A stretch of DNA of 64,000 bases from NCBI GenBank assembly GCA_036675275.1, contig JAKFFG010000005.1:248001-312000 (forward strand), read 5' to 3'. The first letter of the stretch is position 1. Each line of letters starts with the position of its first letter. The translations under genes and the position numbers were made by a program. Positions 43,987-52,239 of this stretch are shown here, piece by piece. The notes beneath the pieces were generated by a model, which ran no database searches, was not told where the DNA came from, and saw only the letters and a program-made list of their open reading frames with translations. This stretch comes from Pollutimonas sp036675275 (GTDB lineage Bacteria; Pseudomonadota; Gammaproteobacteria; Burkholderiales; Burkholderiaceae_B).

Positions 43987-44044
43987 TGTTTGTCTCCAAT
44001 GTCGTTATAGTTTTGTGCGCATTGATGCGCTTGTTTGCGCAGCC

Positions 44045-44078
44045 GGAACGTCCTTGCGCCATAGCGCAAGGACGTTCC
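44045..44078. promoter_or_regulatory. 15-bp perfect inverted repeat between binding-protein and LysR genes
   Basis: The arms GGAACGTCCTTGCGC and its exact inverse are separated by four bases (CATA). The repeat lies 58 bp from the binding-protein start and 86 bp from the LysR start, in the divergent promoter region. It is either an operator or the first hairpin of the binding-protein mRNA. Confidence 0.85.
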
Positions 44079-44164
44079 ATGCCACCACAGCAGTGTAGTT
44101 GTGTAAAAAACTTATTTCCATCAAAATATTTGCACATTCAATGCTAATTAATGCACAAGGGTTT

Positions 44165-45094
44165 ATGCTCGACTGGGATGGCTTGCGTTATTTTCTGGAA
44201 GTGGCCCGCACACAGCGTGTAAGCGGCGCCGCCGCACGCCTGGGCGTGCAGCACACGACGGTGTCGCGGCGTATCCATACCCTCGAACATGAGTTGGGGA
44301 CCGTACTGTTCAACAAATCCAAGTCCACCGGTTTTACGCTGACAGAAGAAGGCAGGCGATTTTTCTCGCATGCCGAAGCTATCGAAAGCACACTGCTGTC
44401 GGCGCGCGAGGATATTTCCGGGCAATCGCAGACGCTGTCAGGGCATCTGCGCGTCGGCTGTACCGAAGGCTTCGGAAACTATGTGCTGGCGCCGCTCATG
44501 ACCGACTTCCAGCGACGGTTCCCGGCCATCACACTGGACATCATGCCCGTCCCGCGCTTCATCAGTCTCTCGAAACGCGAGGCCGACATTGCCATATCGC
44601 TCGAGCGTCCACAGCGCGGCCCATACTTATGTACCAAGTTGATGGATTATTCGCTGAAGCTGTATGGGGCAAGGAAATACCTGGATCAAGCGCAGCCCAT
44701 ACGTGGCAAGGCCGACCTGGCCGCACACACTTTCATCGGTTATGTCGAGGAACTGCTGTTCAGCGATCGCCTGCGCTACCTTGAAGATATCGTCCCCCCT
44801 GATAGGGTAATCTTCAAGAGCACGAGCGTAATCGCCCAATACCATGCGCTTCTCCAAGGTCAATCACTGGCCATCCTGCCCTGTTTCATGGCGTCGCAGG
44901 ATCCACGACTGCGGGCAGTCCTTGAAGAAGAAATCGTCCTGACCCGCAGCTTCTGGATGTATTGCCACGAGGATCTGCGCCAATCAAGGCGCGTGATGGC
45001 GCTATGGGACTTTCTGAAAAAATCGGTGCAACTGAACGGCCCTCTTCTGCAGGGAGCCGGCACGACTTTGCAGTACCTGCCCGAACAGCCCTAG
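44165..45094 (+). CDS. LysR family transcriptional regulator
   Basis: A 309-residue regulator. It opens MLDWDGLRYFLEVARTQRVSGAAARLGVQHTTVSRRIHTLE, a helix-turn-helix of the LysR type with the subgroup's TTVSRR recognition helix. The C-terminal effector domain (about 90-300) is typical, with HLRVGCTEGFGNYVLAP. The ATG at 44165 is preferred because the family starts here; an ATG 24 bases upstream is in frame. It is divergent from the binding-protein/mmsA operon and probably controls it. The inducer is unknown. Confidence 0.9.
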   Translation: MLDWDGLRYFLEVARTQRVSGAAARLGVQHTTVSRRIHTLEHELGTVLFNKSKSTGFTLTEEGRRFFSHAEAIESTLLSAREDISGQSQTLSGHLRVGCTEGFGNYVLAPLMTDFQRRFPAITLDIMPVPRFISLSKREADIAISLERPQRGPYLCTKLMDYSLKLYGARKYLDQAQPIRGKADLAAHTFIGYVEELLFSDRLRYLEDIVPPDRVIFKSTSVIAQYHALLQGQSLAILPCFMASQDPRLRAVLEEEIVLTRSFWMYCHEDLRQSRRVMALWDFLKKSVQLNGPLLQGAGTTLQYLPEQP

Positions 45095-45124
45095 TGACCG
45101 CGGCTTGAGTGTCCCCGGCAGCCG

Positions 45125-46261
45125 CTATGCTGATGCCGGGCCGCTGGTGGCTGCCCCAGCTTTAGGAGCTTTGGGCGCCTTGACCCGCAGCTTGCGCCAC
45201 ATCATATACATCATCAGACCCGTGAAAACGGCATGCACGAGCCATACGCCCACCCCGAATTCCAGCTGGCCGTTTCCTATCCAGCCGCGCGATAGATTGA
45301 TCAGATTCATGTACAGCAATCCCACGAGACCGGCGATCAGCAGGTCGCCCGACCGGCCCAAACGCGGATTTACGGCGCCCAGCGGTATTGCCAGCAAGGC
45401 CAGGTTGAGCGCGGCCAGCGGCAGGGCGATACGCCACATGATCTGTGATCGGGCATCGTCGTTGTTGTCGGCAAACAGCTGCATGGTGGGCCTGGCCTTG
45501 ATCTGGCGCTCCGCCTGCTCCCGGACGGCCGCAGCCGAACTCGCATCGCTTCTGCTCTCGAGGCGGAAACCATAGCGGTCGAAGTCGATCATGCGAAACT
45601 CCGACTGTCCCGGTTTCAGATCATAACGGTGGCCCTCGTTAAGCACCAGAAACCGGTCGCCGTTGGGTTCATTCTGGATACGTGCGCTTTCCGCGGTAAT
45701 GACGCTGAGCCATTCGGGGTCGATGACGCGCGCAATGATATTGCCCAGCTCCTGATCCGGCTCAGTCGGTTCCTCGGCAAAAAACACCCGCGCCCCGTCC
45801 TGGGTTTCGATAAACTGCCCCGCGGTTACCTTGGAAAGGTCCGAACGCTGCTCGTAGCGCTGCCGGTACTCGCTGATTTGCCGATAAGCCCAGGGCGATG
45901 CAAAAAGAGTAAGGACGGCTATCATCACAGCGACCGGCACCGCGCAGCGCAACACAGGTCCCACCCAATCTTTCAATGACAGACCGCTGGCGAACCAGAC
46001 CACCATTTCAGACTCGCGGAAATTTCGCGTAATAGTGGTCAGAACCGCAATAAACAAGGAAACCGACAAAATCACCGGCAAGGCAGTAATGCTGGAAAAG
46101 GTCGCAAGACCGACAACCACGTCCGCGCCGATGGCGCCGTTGGCCGCCTCGCCCAGCAAACGAACTAACAGGACACTAAGCCAAACGACCAGCAATGTAG
46201 AGAACACGACACCTGCGTGACTCAGAATTTCGGATATGACGGAACGTTTGAATAGTGACAT
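45125..46261 (-). CDS. lptF: LPS export ABC transporter permease LptF
   Basis: A 378-residue permease of the LptB2FG machine that extracts lipopolysaccharide from the inner membrane. It has about three helices at each end and a periplasmic beta-jellyroll domain in the middle (about 130-265). The N-terminus MSLFKRSVISEILSHAGVVFSTLL and the helix SLFIAVLTTITRNFRESEMVVWFASG are diagnostic. It is divergent from pepA (55 bp), a common arrangement in betaproteobacteria. lptG, its usual partner, is not directly downstream here; the next gene is the convergent LysR regulator. Confidence 0.95.
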   Translation of the reverse strand: MSLFKRSVISEILSHAGVVFSTLLVVWLSVLLVRLLGEAANGAIGADVVVGLATFSSITALPVILSVSLFIAVLTTITRNFRESEMVVWFASGLSLKDWVGPVLRCAVPVAVMIAVLTLFASPWAYRQISEYRQRYEQRSDLSKVTAGQFIETQDGARVFFAEEPTEPDQELGNIIARVIDPEWLSVITAESARIQNEPNGDRFLVLNEGHRYDLKPGQSEFRMIDFDRYGFRLESRSDASSAAAVREQAERQIKARPTMQLFADNNDDARSQIMWRIALPLAALNLALLAIPLGAVNPRLGRSGDLLIAGLVGLLYMNLINLSRGWIGNGQLEFGVGVWLVHAVFTGLMMYMMWRKLRVKAPKAPKAGAATSGPASA

Positions 46262-46316
46262 GAGAGAATATGCGGGATAATCGTAAGCATCCTATGGACA
46301 CTTTCTGGAAACTCGA

Positions 46317-47825
46317 ATGGAATTTAGCACACAGACTACGGCTTCCTTGCATCAAATCAAGACCGCGGCGCTTGCGGTCGGCGTATTTGCCGACGGCATC
46401 CTTAGCGCGGCGGCCGATATTATCGACCATGCAAGCAATGGGGCGCTGCGCGCTGTCCTTAATTCCGAGTTCAAAGCCAAGCCTAACACCCATCTGGTAT
46501 TACGAAATCTTCCTGGTGTGTCGGCGGTCCGGGTCGTCCTGGTTGGGCTGGGCAAGCAAGAGCGCTACAACGCCGCTGCCCATGCCTCTGCGGAACTCGT
46601 TTTCGCCAACTACAGTGTAAACGCCAATCTTGCCGAAGGCGTCTCCACACTGGCCGCAATCGAATGTGCCGATTCCACGCTGCGCGCCCGCGCCCGGTCG
46701 GCCGCCATGGCAGCCGGTCGCGCAACCTACCAATACAATGCAACGCTAAGCAAGCCGGAGCGCGACACAGCTCCCAAGCTTAAAAAAATCGCCATCTGGA
46801 CTCCCCGTACCCAAGCCACTGAAGCGCAAACCGGCTTGCGCCAGGGCCGCGCCATCGCCAATGGAATGAATCTGACGCGCCTGCTGGGCGACTTGCCCCC
46901 CAACGTCTGCACGCCCACTTATCTGGGTAACACGGCAAAAAAGCTCAGCAAGGAATTCAAGACGCTCAAAGCGGACGTCCTGGGACGCAAGGAAATTGAA
47001 GCGCTTCAAATGGGCTCTTTCCTGTCGGTGGCTCGCGGTTCTTACGAAGCGCCGGTCTTCATTGTACTGAAGCACACGCCCGCGGGCCCCAAGCCATCGC
47101 CCAAGAACCGGAAAGCGCCCATCGTCCTGGTAGGAAAAGGCATCACCTTCGATGCCGGCGGCATTTCCATCAAGCCGGCAGCCAATATGGACGAGATGAA
47201 ATACGATATGTGCGGCGCAGCCAGCGTGCTGGGCGCCCTGCGCGCCGTCGCCGAACTGGAACTCGATCGTGAAGTCATTGCGCTGGTTCCGGCTTGCGAA
47301 AACCTGCCCAGCGGCCGTGCTAACAAGCCGGGCGACGTCGTCACCAGCATGTCCGGCCAAACCATAGAAATCCTCAATACCGATGCGGAAGGCCGCCTGG
47401 TGCTGTGCGATGCCCTGACCTACGCAGAGCGATTCAAGCCTGCCGCAGTCATCGACGTGGCCACGCTGACCGGAGCATGTGTCGTTGCACTGGGCCATAT
47501 CAATACAGGCTTGTTCAGTCCCGACGACGCCCTGGCGCACAGCCTGCTTCAAGCCGGCCGCGATACCAATGACCCAGCCTGGCGCATGCCGCTGGACGAC
47601 GCCTACCAGGAACAGCTGCGCTCCAATTTCGCCGACGTGGCCAATATTGGCGGACCGCCGGCCGGTGCGGTCACCGCGGCGTGCTTCCTGTCCCGATTCA
47701 CCAAAAACTACCCATGGGCGCACCTGGATATTGCCGGAACGGCGTGGCGCAGCGGAAAAGACAAGGGCGCGTCGGGCAGGCCCGTGCCGCTGCTGGTTCA
47801 ATACCTGCTCGACCAGACAGCGTAA
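46317..47825 (+). CDS. pepA: Leucyl (cytosol) aminopeptidase, M17
   Basis: A 502-residue two-zinc aminopeptidase that removes N-terminal leucine and other residues; in E. coli it also binds DNA. The metal and catalytic motifs are intact: GKGITFDAGGISIKPAANMDEMKYDM and NTDAEGRLVLCDALTYAE. The C-terminal catalytic domain is preceded by a normal N-terminal domain of about 180 residues. It is divergent from lptF and followed four bases later by holC, the conserved pepA-holC pair. Confidence 0.97.
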   Translation: MEFSTQTTASLHQIKTAALAVGVFADGILSAAADIIDHASNGALRAVLNSEFKAKPNTHLVLRNLPGVSAVRVVLVGLGKQERYNAAAHASAELVFANYSVNANLAEGVSTLAAIECADSTLRARARSAAMAAGRATYQYNATLSKPERDTAPKLKKIAIWTPRTQATEAQTGLRQGRAIANGMNLTRLLGDLPPNVCTPTYLGNTAKKLSKEFKTLKADVLGRKEIEALQMGSFLSVARGSYEAPVFIVLKHTPAGPKPSPKNRKAPIVLVGKGITFDAGGISIKPAANMDEMKYDMCGAASVLGALRAVAELELDREVIALVPACENLPSGRANKPGDVVTSMSGQTIEILNTDAEGRLVLCDALTYAERFKPAAVIDVATLTGACVVALGHINTGLFSPDDALAHSLLQAGRDTNDPAWRMPLDDAYQEQLRSNFADVANIGGPPAGAVTAACFLSRFTKNYPWAHLDIAGTAWRSGKDKGASGRPVPLLVQYLLDQTA

Positions 47826-47828
47826 GCC

Positions 47829-48275
47829 ATGCCGACCCGCATCGACTTCGCATTCGGGGCACCAGACCGCCTGCGTATGGCTTGCGAAGTCGTGCGCAAA
47901 CACTATCTGGCCGGTCGCCGGCTGGTGGTATATACCCGGGACAAGCAAAGACTGAACCATTTCGATCGCCTGTTATGGGGCTTCGACGCAACGGCTTTCA
48001 TACCGCACGTCACGGTGGACGACCCGCTGGCGCCGCAGACCGCCATACTGTTTACGGCAAATGACCCTGCCCTTGCACTGCCTGATACCGCACAGCCGGC
48101 CCCCTGGCTTATCAACCTGGACCTGGGCTGTCCTCCGGCGGCCGAACAATTCCCGCGCATTCTGGAAATTGTCGGCGACCACGTCGACGACAAGGCCGCC
48201 GCCCGCGAGCGTTGGCGGCAGTACAAGGCTTCAGGCTACGACCTCCACGCCCACGATGTGTCGAAAAAGTCTTGA
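47829..48275 (+). CDS. holC: DNA polymerase III subunit chi
   Basis: A 148-residue clamp-loader accessory protein that links the replisome to SSB. Recognised by RIDFAFGAPDRLRMACEVVRKHYLAGRRLVVYTRD (about 4-38) and LWGFDATAFIPHVTVDDPLA, both typical of HolC. It starts four bases after the pepA stop, the standard arrangement in proteobacteria. Length is as expected. Confidence 0.95.
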   Translation: MPTRIDFAFGAPDRLRMACEVVRKHYLAGRRLVVYTRDKQRLNHFDRLLWGFDATAFIPHVTVDDPLAPQTAILFTANDPALALPDTAQPAPWLINLDLGCPPAAEQFPRILEIVGDHVDDKAAARERWRQYKASGYDLHAHDVSKKS

Positions 48276-48342
48276 TCCAAACAGCCGACGTCCCCTTCCG
48301 CTTGCAAATTCAGCAACTTGTAAGTTAATCTTAGTGCTACAT

Positions 48343-48359
48343 AAAGGGAAATTCCCTTT
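48343..48359. promoter_or_regulatory. 17-bp perfect palindrome upstream of the BI-1 family gene
   Basis: AAAGGGAA-A-TTCCCTTT lies about 30 bp before the start codon, in the likely promoter or leader. It could be an operator; no known consensus was recognised. Confidence 0.55.
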
Positions 48360-48389
48360 TGCCAGGCAACATACATTAAAGGATCCACC

Positions 48390-49097
48390 ATGAGCGACCT
48401 TCGTCAAACCACATTACCTGATCGTGGCTACACCGCGGCCTCGTCCGAGGTCGTGCGCAACCGCGTCATGCGCAATACTTACTGGCTACTGGCGCTTTCG
48501 CTGGTGCCAACCGTACTGGGGGCGCTGGTCGGCCTGAATACCGGCATCAACCGGGTCATGGGCGCAAGTCCGGGCACCAGCGCCATCGTCTTCCTCATCG
48601 GCGCATTCGGGCTCATGTACCTAATTGAACGCAACAAGAACAGTTCCTTGGGTGTCGCCCTTTTGCTGGCCTTCACGTTCTTCATGGGCATCATGCTGTC
48701 GCGATTGCTTGGTCACGTAATGGGCCTTGCCAATGGCTCGCAGCTCATCATGATGGCCTTCGGCGGCACGGCGGCCGTGTTCGGCACCATGGCTACCGTT
48801 GCCAGCACAACCAAGCGCGACTTTTCCAATATGCAGAAGTTCCTGCTTATTGGCGTGGTCATCCTCATTGTGGCGTCCATTGCCAATATCTTCCTGCAGT
48901 TGCCTGCCCTGATGCTGACCATCTCGGTAATGGCCATCGCCATCTTCTCGGCTTTGCTGCTGGTTGATTTGCAACGCGTCATCAATGGCGGCGAAACCAA
49001 TTACGTGTCGGCCACGCTTGCCATTTACCTGGATGTCTACAATATTTTCGCCAACTTGCTGATGCTCCTGGGCATCTTCGGCGGCAACCGCGAATAA
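48390..49097 (+). CDS. Bax inhibitor-1 family (YccA/YbhL-like) membrane protein
   Basis: A 235-residue inner-membrane protein with seven helices. YccA-like features: RNRVMRNTYWLLALSLVPT at the start, FGGTAAVFGTMATVASTTKRDFSNMQKFL in the middle and the final ATLAIYLDVYNIFANLL that contains the acidic residue of the family's channel pore. E. coli YccA modulates the FtsH protease. It has an AAAGGA ribosome site and ends at a strong terminator. Confidence 0.94.
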   Translation: MSDLRQTTLPDRGYTAASSEVVRNRVMRNTYWLLALSLVPTVLGALVGLNTGINRVMGASPGTSAIVFLIGAFGLMYLIERNKNSSLGVALLLAFTFFMGIMLSRLLGHVMGLANGSQLIMMAFGGTAAVFGTMATVASTTKRDFSNMQKFLLIGVVILIVASIANIFLQLPALMLTISVMAIAIFSALLLVDLQRVINGGETNYVSATLAIYLDVYNIFANLLMLLGIFGGNRE

Positions 49098-49141
49098 GCT
49101 CTTGCAGCACCCGCTGCCTATGCAGCAGGCAGTCGCTACAC

Positions 49142-49173
49142 AACCCGGCCAGGTTTCCTGACCGGGTTTTTTT
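49142..49173 (+). terminator. Intrinsic terminator after the BI-1 family gene
   Basis: A stem AACCCGG-C-CAGG / CCTG-A-CCGGGTT with loop TTT is followed by seven T. It lies between this gene and the convergent RarD-like gene. Confidence 0.93.
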
Positions 49174-49187
49174 CTGCCCGCGCCGCA

Positions 49188-50084
49188 TCAGGGCCTGTTA
49201 ATACCAAGCCATCGGTACAAGCCTTCGCTGCTCATGAGAAGTACTGCCATCCATATGGGGATATAGGTAAACCACGCCGATGCCGCCATAGGCTCGCCCA
49301 GAAGAAGAAAAGCCACCCAGAACAACAGCACGGGTTCGACATATCCCAGTATGCCAAAAATTCCCATGGGCAATTTGCGGCTGGCCGATATATGGGAAAT
49401 AAGCGCGGCCGAACTGATAAGACCCAGCAACGGAACCAGCCCCAATAGTGCGGGGTACTGGCCAAACTGATCAAGAACGCCGTCCTCCTGAACATACAAC
49501 AGGCACAGCGCCACGGGGAGCATGAACAGCATATCGAACCACAACGCGCTCAGGGTTCCCATGCGCAGTATTCGGCGCAAGATAAAATAAGGCGGATAGC
49601 CCAACATCACCACGGCGGTGGCCCACGAAAAAGCCTCCACGCGCACCAGCTCATGCGCCACGCCCGCCCCGGCCATCAACACGGCCGCCAACTGGATCCG
49701 GGTCAGCCGTTCGCGATAGAGAAAGCGCCCCACCACTACCATGACCAGGGGAAGCAGAAAGTATCCCAGCGACACGTCGAGCGCACGACCATGCAGGGGC
49801 GCCCACACGAACAACAATAACTGGGCGCCTATCAGCGCCGCGCTAAGCATGAGCATGAGCCACAACCTTGGTTCATGGCGCAAACGGCGAACTGTCTGGC
49901 CGACCTCGCTCCAGCCACGAGCGCGGGAGACAAGCAGCGCCACCACGGGCAAGCCCAGGAGAATACGCCAGGAGAAAATTGCGCCGCCATCGAGCGGATG
50001 CAGCAAGGTCGTATAGTAATAAAGCGCCGCAAACAATGCCGATGAAAAAACCGATAGCGCTATGCCCTGTTTCACCGACGACAT
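49188..50084 (-). CDS. EamA family transporter, RarD-like
   Basis: A 298-residue protein with ten hydrophobic helices in two EamA halves. The RarD-specific start KQGIALSVFSSALFAALYYYTTLLHPLDGGAIFSWRI (about 5-41) is clear. RarD-type carriers are thought to move metabolites; the substrate is not known. Its start overlaps the end of the PIN-domain gene by 13 bases, so they are co-transcribed. The C-terminal helix is normal. Confidence 0.9.
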   Translation of the reverse strand: MSSVKQGIALSVFSSALFAALYYYTTLLHPLDGGAIFSWRILLGLPVVALLVSRARGWSEVGQTVRRLRHEPRLWLMLMLSAALIGAQLLLFVWAPLHGRALDVSLGYFLLPLVMVVVGRFLYRERLTRIQLAAVLMAGAGVAHELVRVEAFSWATAVVMLGYPPYFILRRILRMGTLSALWFDMLFMLPVALCLLYVQEDGVLDQFGQYPALLGLVPLLGLISSAALISHISASRKLPMGIFGILGYVEPVLLFWVAFLLLGEPMAASAWFTYIPIWMAVLLMSSEGLYRWLGINRP

Positions 50085-50749
50085 GGATAAAGCCGATTAA
50101 GCCGGAACAGGCGTTCCCGCTTCAATATTACGTCGAGCGGCTCGATTTCCTTGCCGGGCGCAAGTGCAAAGTCCGGAATTTCATCAAAAGCGGACGCCGC
50201 CTGTAGCGGGTATTGCAGCAGGCACCGGACCAACAGCTCATCGGGATCAAAGAGCGTCAACCCATAGCCGCGCAATTCGGTACGATTGAAATCCTTGATA
50301 TTGCGCGTGACTATGCCTGCCGATGCCCCAGCCACCGGGGTGCCGGCCACTGGACTGCCGGCCACCGGGATGCCGGCCACCGGGGTGCCAGCTGCCGGTA
50401 CGACGGCCGCCGGTACGCCGGCCGCTCTGGACTTTGCGGCGCGTGCGGCTGCGATCACGTGCCAGTCCTTGGGGTCGCTGCGACGCAGGCCGGCCTTGAA
50501 CGGGGTGATTTCACCCTGGTCGGCGTGAGGAAAATCCGTTTGCAGCGCCAGCCACTGGACTTGAATATCGGTTGCGGAAACACCCCACAGACGGGCCGCG
50601 TTGCGCTGCCACTCATCGCCGATGACGCTGCTCCATGCAGGCTGGAAGCAGGCCAGATCGGCCAGGCGCAAGAGCAAGCGGCGCAGTACGTTGGAAATCA
50701 GCACGCAGGTATCGATGACCAGAATCTGGGGAAGGACAGGCTTATCCAT
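50072..50749 (-). CDS. PIN-domain protein with an internal pentapeptide repeat
   Basis: A 225-residue putative RNA nuclease of the PIN fold. The expected acidic active-site residues are present: Asp13 in VIDTCVL, Glu46 in IGDEWQR, Asp92/Asp95 in SDPKDWHVIAAA and Asp153 in RNIKDFNR. Between the third and fourth sites, residues 111-145 form seven tandem pentapeptides of G-x-P-V/A-A type, coded by a 15-bp repeat (50315-50419). This insert would be a flexible loop beside the active site. The gene lacks a recognisable antitoxin partner. It starts one base after the recO stop, so it is in the era-recO operon. Confidence 0.85.
   Translation of the reverse strand: MDKPVLPQILVIDTCVLISNVLRRLLLRLADLACFQPAWSSVIGDEWQRNAARLWGVSATDIQVQWLALQTDFPHADQGEITPFKAGLRRSDPKDWHVIAAARAAKSRAAGVPAAVVPAAGTPVAGIPVAGSPVAGTPVAGASAGIVTRNIKDFNRTELRGYGLTLFDPDELLVRCLLQYPLQAASAFDEIPDFALAPGKEIEPLDVILKRERLFRLNRLYPCRR
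50315..50419 (-). repeat. 15-bp tandem repeat inside the PIN-domain gene
   Basis: About seven units of 15 bp (consensus GCCGGCCACCGGGGT on the plus strand, more degenerate at both ends) encode pentapeptides GTPVA, GIPVA, GSPVA and relatives. Unit gain or loss keeps the frame, so the protein loop length can vary without inactivation. Confidence 0.9.
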
Positions 50750-50750
50750 T

Positions 50751-51356
50751 TCAGTAGCGCTGCAGCTCCATCAGAACCTTGCGGGTAAGCAAGGGACGGC
50801 CCAATTGCTCGTTAAGCCGCTCCCTGAGGGACAGGCGCAATCCGGGCTCCAGGGAGGGATCATCGAAGTCGGGTGCGTCATCGCCCAGGCCATAGCCGGT
50901 TTCATTCAACAGCATCCATTCGAATCGCCGCAAGGCGCTTGCCGCCGACCCGGAAGCCTGGCCTCCGGGTTTGACGCCGGCCAGCTGCTGCAAGGCCGCA
51001 TCATATGCATCGTAAATCACCGGATGCGGGTCCTCGCGCGGCAACAGGCGCAACAGCAACTCATTCATGTACCAGGCAGACATCAATGCACGGCCATTGA
51101 GCGGCCGTATACCAATGCAGTCGGCGCGCGTCAGGGTCTTGACCTCGCCCGATCCGCTCCATGACAGGCCTAGCGGCTGGAAGGCGGTCAACACGGGCCT
51201 CAATACCGAATAGGGTCGTTTCGCCCCTTTGGCCACCAAGGCCATATTTCCGTAAGACCGTGTAAAGACCTGGATGATCAGCGACGTTTCCCGCCAGGCG
51301 GCAGAGTGCAGCAAGTAGCCGACCGCATCCTGAACACGTGCTATTCGTCTAGTCAT
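50751..51356 (-). CDS. recO: DNA repair protein RecO
   Basis: A 201-residue recombination mediator that loads RecA on SSB-coated gaps with RecR. The OB-fold N-terminal domain has AVGYLLHSAAWRETSLIIQVFTRSYGNMALVAKGAKRP (about 11-48), diagnostic for RecO. At 201 residues it is shorter than the 240 of the E. coli protein, and no zinc-finger Cys are seen. Its start overlaps the end of era by eight bases, the usual rnc-era-recO arrangement. The stop is one base before the PIN-domain start. Confidence 0.93.
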   Translation of the reverse strand: MTRRIARVQDAVGYLLHSAAWRETSLIIQVFTRSYGNMALVAKGAKRPYSVLRPVLTAFQPLGLSWSGSGEVKTLTRADCIGIRPLNGRALMSAWYMNELLLRLLPREDPHPVIYDAYDAALQQLAGVKPGGQASGSAASALRRFEWMLLNETGYGLGDDAPDFDDPSLEPGLRLSLRERLNEQLGRPLLTRKVLMELQRY

Positions 51357-52239
51357 ATCCCAGTTCGCGCAAGGTGCTCTCGCGATCGGACCAACCCTTG
51401 CGGACCTTGATGTAGACTTCGAGGTGCACGGTCTTGTCCAGCAGCTTGACCATGTCCTGGCGCGCTTCAGTGGCCATGCGCTTCATGTGCGCGCCGCCCG
51501 CTCCCAGCAAGATGGGCCGGTGCGTCTCGCGTTCGACCACGATGCAGGCGGCAACGCGCACGCCGTCGTCGTTTTCTTCCCATTCTTCGATTACTACCGT
51601 GCAGCCGTAGGGAAGTTCGTCGCCCACCAGGCGGAAGATCTTCTCACGTATCAGCTCGGCAACGATAAAGCGCATGGGACGGTCAGTGAGCGTATCGGCC
51701 TCGAACATGGGTTCGCCTTCCGGCAGCCGTTGGGCAATTTCCCCAAGAAGGTTCTCAAGCTGCACGCCGCGCAAGGCGCTGACAGGCACCACGGCGGAAT
51801 AAGGATGCTGCGCCATGATCTTGTTCACGTAGGCGAACATTTCGTTCTTGCTCTTGAGGGCGTCGACCTTGTTGACGACAAGTATCGTTTTCTGACCGTC
51901 CTTGGGCAGCAGCGGCAATAGCTGCGCATCGCCCGTGGACCACTTGCCTGCCTCGACAACGTGCAGAACCACATCGACGTCGGCCAGGGCCTGGGTGACG
52001 ACACGATTCATCATGCGGTTCATCGTGCCGCCATGTCGTGTCTGGAAGCCCGGTGTATCGACAAACACGAACTGCTCGTGCTCGCGTGTCAGTACACCAT
52101 TGATACGGTGGCGTGTGGTCTGAGCCTTGCGCGACACGATCGATATCTTGCTGCCTATCAGGGCATTGGCCAGCGTGGACTTGCCCACATTGGGACGGCC
52201 TACGACTGCGACGAAACCGCAACGGAATGGATTGGTCAT
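51349..52239 (-). CDS. era: GTPase Era
   Basis: A 296-residue GTPase that binds the 3' end of 16S rRNA in 30S assembly. G-domain motifs: GRPNVGKSTLANALIG (G1, about 13-28), DTPG (G3) in FVDTPGFQTRHG, NKVD (G4) in VVNKVDAL; the C-terminal KH domain contains GAGGAHMKRMATEARQDM. Its start overlaps rnc by four bases. Length matches Era proteins, and the order rnc-era-recO is conserved. Confidence 0.98.
   Translation of the reverse strand: MTNPFRCGFVAVVGRPNVGKSTLANALIGSKISIVSRKAQTTRHRINGVLTREHEQFVFVDTPGFQTRHGGTMNRMMNRVVTQALADVDVVLHVVEAGKWSTGDAQLLPLLPKDGQKTILVVNKVDALKSKNEMFAYVNKIMAQHPYSAVVPVSALRGVQLENLLGEIAQRLPEGEPMFEADTLTDRPMRFIVAELIREKIFRLVGDELPYGCTVVIEEWEENDDGVRVAACIVVERETHRPILLGAGGAHMKRMATEARQDMVKLLDKTVHLEVYIKVRKGWSDRESTLRELGYD

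Noticed and set aside
44045..44078. Intrinsic terminator
   Set aside because: It lies between two divergent genes and has no T-run, so it would not end either transcript.
50072..50749. Toxin-antitoxin system around the PIN-domain gene
   Set aside because: Neighbours are recO and a RarD-like transporter; no small antitoxin gene is present on either side.
50751..51356. recO as a truncated pseudogene
   Set aside because: It is shorter than the E. coli protein but reads without interruption, starts in the conserved overlap with era and ends just before the next gene.
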